From Syntrophorhabdus sp. (GTDB taxonomy: Bacteria > Desulfobacterota > BSN033 > UBA1163), in the NCBI GenBank assembly GCA_020724025.1, contig DYHU01000079.1, forward strand, positions 1-8,508: a stretch of DNA of 8,508 nt, written 5' to 3'. The position numbers and the translations under genes were made by a program. This document shows, one piece after another, positions 6,031-8,508 of the stretch (position 1 is its first letter; each line of letters opens with the position of its first letter). Under the pieces are notes generated by a model that did not search any database, had not been told where the DNA came from, and saw only the letters and a program-made list of their open reading frames with translations.

Positions 6031-6591
6031 ATGAAGAGTTGGGGTCGCTGGGTTTTGTTCTTTATTATCTTTCTTCTTTCCGGATGCGCTCATGTCATCT
6101 CGAAGGATTTGAGGGCAAAGTCCGATCCTTATCTTACTCTCAGTCAGGTCCGCCAGAATCCGGATGGTTTCAAAGGGAAAATGGTGATCTGGGGTGGAGA
6201 GATCGTTGAAACGGTCAATCAAAAGGATGCCACCACGCAGATAGAGGTTTTTCAAAAACCACTCGGTTGGAGGGGAGAACCCAAAAGTATTATCTCATCA
6301 GAAGGAAGGTTTTTAATTCTTGCTGATAAATATTTAGATCCATATATTTTTAGGAGCGGGAAGAAGGTCACCGTGGTGGGTGAAATTCTTGGGGAGAAGG
6401 TGAAACCCCTTGGCGAAATGGACTACCGGTATCCTCTCCTTTCAGGCAAACAGATCCACCTCTGGCCGGAATATGTTTATTCTCCTTACCCCTACTATTA
6501 TTATGATCCCTGGTGGGGCTATCCTTATTGGGGTTGGGGAATGGGCTTCCACTATTATTACTCTCCCCGTCATTACCACCGCCGCCGTTAA
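6031..6591 (+). CDS. Slp-family outer-membrane lipoprotein with aromatic C-terminal tail
   Basis: This 186-residue protein begins with a lipoprotein signal peptide: basic start MKSWGR, hydrophobic core VLFFIIFLL, and lipobox LSGC with the lipidated cysteine at residue 19. The mature part (about 20-145) resembles Slp/YeaY-like proteins. It has the motif of an early 'DPYLTLSQVRQNPDGFKGK', then a 'GGEIVETVNQKDATTQIEV' beta region, and a small OB-like stretch with GKKVTVVGEI. Slp proteins sit in the outer membrane of Gram-negative bacteria, with ill-defined stress roles. The last 40 or so residues are extremely rich in Tyr, Trp, Pro and Gly and end HYHRRR. The start is chosen because AAGAGGAA (6018-6025) is correctly spaced from it, whereas the upstream in-frame ATG at 6010 overlaps the -10 box. 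The neighbour downstream is convergent. Confidence 0.82.
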   Translation: MKSWGRWVLFFIIFLLSGCAHVISKDLRAKSDPYLTLSQVRQNPDGFKGKMVIWGGEIVETVNQKDATTQIEVFQKPLGWRGEPKSIISSEGRFLILADKYLDPYIFRSGKKVTVVGEILGEKVKPLGEMDYRYPLLSGKQIHLWPEYVYSPYPYYYYDPWWGYPYWGWGMGFHYYYSPRHYHRRR

Positions 6592-6646
6592 TTCTCCTGG
6601 CTCAGGTTCTCGCTGAGGAAGGCAGGCCTTGGGAAGGTATTACGTT

Positions 6647-6667
6647 ATTTTAAAAGGCTCCGCGCCT
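6647..6667 (-). terminator. weak candidate terminator after the tup genes
   Basis: Read on the minus strand, AGGC (6667-6664) pairs with GCCT (6658-6655) around a five-base loop, followed by TTTAAAAT. It begins six bases after the tupC stop codon. The four-pair stem and short T-run make it marginal, and no better candidate is seen in the 81-base convergent gap. Confidence 0.25.
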
Positions 6668-6672
6668 AAACA

Positions 6673-7797
6673 CTATTTCCTGATGACCATGACTCCGGTG
6701 GCCTTAAAAGAGGCCCTCACCTCTTTCCCTTCAACTAAAGACAGTTCCTCAAGGGAGTGACGGGTGACATAAGCAACCAGAGGAAATCCGAAATCGAGCT
6801 GAACTTTCTGGTATGGACCCAGAGGAGCAATTCTTACGATCTTTCCTGTAAAAACATTCCTCGCACTTGTTGCTTCCCGAAGGGGTTGGGTTGAGAGTGT
6901 GACGTTTTCCGGCCGGATGCATAGAACCACTACCTCCCCTAAATGGGCATCTCCAACGGCCTCGATCTCTTGTCCTTCAATAGAGACGACAAAGGTCCCG
7001 CCGTTCCTTTTAATCACTCTCCCATTTAGAATCGTCTCCACTCCCACAAAGGAAGCCACCCATTCATTCACAGGATAGTTCATCACTTTTTCAGGAGAGC
7101 CAATCTGAAGTATTTCCCCCTCATTCAACACTGCCATTCGATTTGAAAGCCTCAAGGCCTCCAGACGATCATGAGTCGCAAAGATTGCTGTTGTCCGAGT
7201 CCGTTGAAGGATATGTTCCAGGTCTTCAATCAGAGAATCACGTGTGGGAGGGTCGAGGGAGGCAAAGGGTTCATCAAGGAGAAGGATTTCTGGCTGAAGC
7301 GCAAAGGCCCTTGCAAGACTCGTCCTCTGGGCCTCCCCTCCCGAGAGTGTTTTCGCAGAACGGTTGATGAGATGACTTATTCCAAACCGTTCCAATTGCT
7401 CCATCACCCTGTCATGAATTTCACCTTTCTTCATTCCACGAATTTTTAAACCTGATGCGACATTGTTAAAGACAGTCGTATCAAAGAGGAGAGGCTCCTG
7501 AAAGACCATGGCCAGTTTTCTTCGGTATTCAAAGACAGGTCGGGTCGAGTTTACCTCCTCCCCTTTAAAGTAGATTTTACCTTGAGAGGGTTTGATTAAA
7601 TAGGAGAGGGCCTGAAGTAAGGTCGTCTTTCCTGCTCCATTTGGTCCAATCAAAGATAGGATTTCACCTTCTTGCACAAAAAGGGATGGAATATTGAGTA
7701 TTGTTATTCCTCCCCTCTCTACCTCAATATTTCTAATTTCTATGATTGGCTTATAATCTTTTGAATCTTTTTTCATTCCGAATTCCGCAATCCGCAT
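6673..7797 (-). CDS. tupC: tungstate/molybdate-type ABC transporter ATP-binding protein
   Basis: This protein of up to 374 residues couples ATP hydrolysis to oxyanion import at the inner membrane. Visible motifs are Walker A GPNGAGKT at 51-58, Q-loop Gln100, signature LSGGE at 151-155, Walker B LLLDEP at 172-177, D-loop SLD at 180-182 and switch His209. The C-terminal part (about 255-374) is a TOBE-like regulatory region, as in ModC, WtpC and TupC proteins. It follows a TupB-like permease, which points to tungstate rather than sulfate or polyamine. Two in-frame ATGs, at 7797 and 7776, both lie in a 7-base tandem repeat and neither has a good Shine-Dalgarno. The first gives a 12-base gap after tupB. 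The second is followed by A-rich codons (MKKDSKDYK) and avoids seven repeat-encoded residues. The longer form is given; 7776 is equally plausible. Confidence 0.85.
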   Translation of the reverse strand: MRIAEFGMKKDSKDYKPIIEIRNIEVERGGITILNIPSLFVQEGEILSLIGPNGAGKTTLLQALSYLIKPSQGKIYFKGEEVNSTRPVFEYRRKLAMVFQEPLLFDTTVFNNVASGLKIRGMKKGEIHDRVMEQLERFGISHLINRSAKTLSGGEAQRTSLARAFALQPEILLLDEPFASLDPPTRDSLIEDLEHILQRTRTTAIFATHDRLEALRLSNRMAVLNEGEILQIGSPEKVMNYPVNEWVASFVGVETILNGRVIKRNGGTFVVSIEGQEIEAVGDAHLGEVVVLCIRPENVTLSTQPLREATSARNVFTGKIVRIAPLGPYQKVQLDFGFPLVAYVTRHSLEELSLVEGKEVRASFKATGVMVIRK

Positions 7798-7801
7798 TCC
7801 G
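7774..7801 (-). repeat. four tandem copies of a 7-base unit at the tupB/tupC junction
   Basis: On the minus strand the units are CGGAATG, CGGATTG, CGGAATT and CGGAATG, reading from 7801 down to 7774. The first and last units each contain an ATG in the tupC frame, three units (21 bases) apart. The repeat fills most of the spacer between the permease stop codon (7810-7812) and the ATPase coding body. Confidence 0.75.
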
Positions 7802-7809
7802 AAATTGAT

Positions 7810-8508
7810 TCATCTCGGCCTTTCTCTTTGCTGTATTTGGGTGATGATAAAATTAATGGAGAAGGCAAGTAATAGAAGAATAATACCCAGGGCGATGGCG
7901 ACATCGAAATTTCCTCGACTGGTCTCCATGACTGTTGCCGTTGTCAGGACCCGTGAATAGCCCTTGATGTTGCCACCTACCATAATGGAAGCGCCGACCT
8001 CTGAGATCACCCCTCCAAATCCCGCCATCACCCCTGCTAACAGAGGGAGCTTCGCCTCCTTGATCAGGATCCAAACCATCTGAAGACGTGTGGCCCCGAG
8101 AGCCAGGATTTGAAGCCGGAGCTTCTTCGGCAAATGTTGCATGGCCGCCACCGTAATTCCCATCACGATGGGGGTGGCAATGACCGCCTGGGCAAGAATC
8201 ATAGCGGTGGGCGTATAGAGGATTCCCAAAAAACCGAGGGGCCCGTTTCTCCATAAAAAGATCGTAACAAAAAGTCCCACCACCACAGGTGGAAGACCCA
8301 TTCCGGTATTGACGAGGCTGACCGTGAACCTCTTTCCGGGAAATTGGGAAAGGGCTATGACTGTTCCTGTGGAGACTCCGATCAGAAGGCTGATCAATGT
8401 GGCTGTCCCGGAGACCTGAAGGGAGAGAAGGGTGATCCTGAAAACCTCCGGATCAAAGGTAATGAGAAGCCAATAGGCCTTTTTGATTCCCTCAAAGATG
8501 AGATCCAT
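7810..8508 (-). CDS. tupB: tungstate ABC transporter permease (TupB-like)
   Basis: This 232-residue integral membrane protein has about five or six hydrophobic segments (for example 24-52, 64-87, 100-120, 155-178, 203-224). The binding-protein-dependent permease (EAA) loop is seen as LALGATRLQMVWILIKEAKLP at about 135-155, the part that contacts the ATPase. The stretch VISEVGASIMVGGNIKGYSR (167-186), followed by LTTATVMETSRGNFDVAIALGIILLLLAF, matches what I recall of TupB-type tungstate permeases more closely than ModB. The start codon is exactly the last three bases of the window. The length is normal for TupB and the N-terminus MDLIFEGIKKAYWLL is family-like, so the gene is probably complete, but its ribosome-binding site and promoter are out of view. 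It is followed 12 bases later by the ATPase gene, so the two are probably co-transcribed. A tupA binding-protein gene is expected beyond the edge. Confidence 0.87.
   Translation of the reverse strand: MDLIFEGIKKAYWLLITFDPEVFRITLLSLQVSGTATLISLLIGVSTGTVIALSQFPGKRFTVSLVNTGMGLPPVVVGLFVTIFLWRNGPLGFLGILYTPTAMILAQAVIATPIVMGITVAAMQHLPKKLRLQILALGATRLQMVWILIKEAKLPLLAGVMAGFGGVISEVGASIMVGGNIKGYSRVLTTATVMETSRGNFDVAIALGIILLLLAFSINFIITQIQQRERPR

Noticed and set aside
5922..6209. Plus-strand open frame overlapping the Slp gene start
   Set aside because: It covers the promoter of the lipoprotein gene and overlaps it in another frame; no homology recognised and no ribosome-binding site.
6601..6630. Short CTCAG/CTGAG and AAGG/CCTT hairpins after the Slp gene
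   Set aside because: Stems of four to five pairs without a following T-run; not convincing as a terminator.
7853..8254. Open frame of 133 codons on the minus strand inside the permease gene
   Set aside because: It is the +1 reading of the tupB-like gene, rich in Gly, Arg and His, with no independent ribosome-binding site or domain.

Overview
The window looks like chromosomal core DNA from an anaerobic Gram-negative bacterium, most likely a Desulfobacterota/Deltaproteobacteria relative of Syntrophus-like organisms. This is inferred from the gene content: a glutaconyl-CoA decarboxylase-type carboxyltransferase (anaerobic aromatic, glutarate or glutamate metabolism), a tungstate-type ABC transporter, an Slp-type outer-membrane lipoprotein (which implies a diderm envelope), a large Cache-type periplasmic sensor, and G/C-tract intergenic repeats. 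No phage, transposase, CRISPR array, tRNA or rRNA was seen.

Layout. Positions 1-453 hold no supportable gene but are rich in inverted repeats, with one tandem repeat and a strong hairpin just ahead of the first gene. At 454-1986 (+) lies a full-length ComM/YifB AAA+ ATPase, followed 13 bases later by a small single-membrane-span protein of 59 residues (2000-2179, +). Convergent to these, at 2209-3270 (-), is a Cache sensor with two membrane segments that stops just where a HAMP linker should begin, so it has no output domain. Divergent from it, at 3393-5126 (+), is a solitary GcdA-type carboxyltransferase with its own strong ribosome-binding site and a strong intrinsic terminator. After an intergenic stretch of about 280 bases carrying a long imperfect palindrome comes greA (5409-5876, +), driven by a near-consensus sigma-70 promoter. 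Next is an Slp-family lipoprotein (6031-6591, +) with its own promoter and an unusual Tyr/Trp-rich tail. Convergent to it, a minus-strand pair (tupB-like permease, then tupC-like ATPase) runs from the right edge down to 6673. Its binding protein (TupA) would be expected beyond the right edge.

How the genes fit together. Most are separate transcription units. ComM (recombination), GreA (rescue of stalled RNA polymerase) and Slp are housekeeping or envelope functions. The tup pair imports tungstate for tungsten enzymes. GcdA catalyses the carboxyl transfer from glutaconyl-CoA. The two could meet in anaerobic benzoate-type metabolism, where class II benzoyl-CoA reductases are tungsten enzymes, but nothing in the window proves that.

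I found no clearly novel multi-gene system. The best leads are the output-less Cache sensor that ends at the HAMP boundary, the heptanucleotide repeat that carries both possible start codons of the tupC-like gene, the small membrane protein behind comM, and the aromatic tail of the Slp protein.
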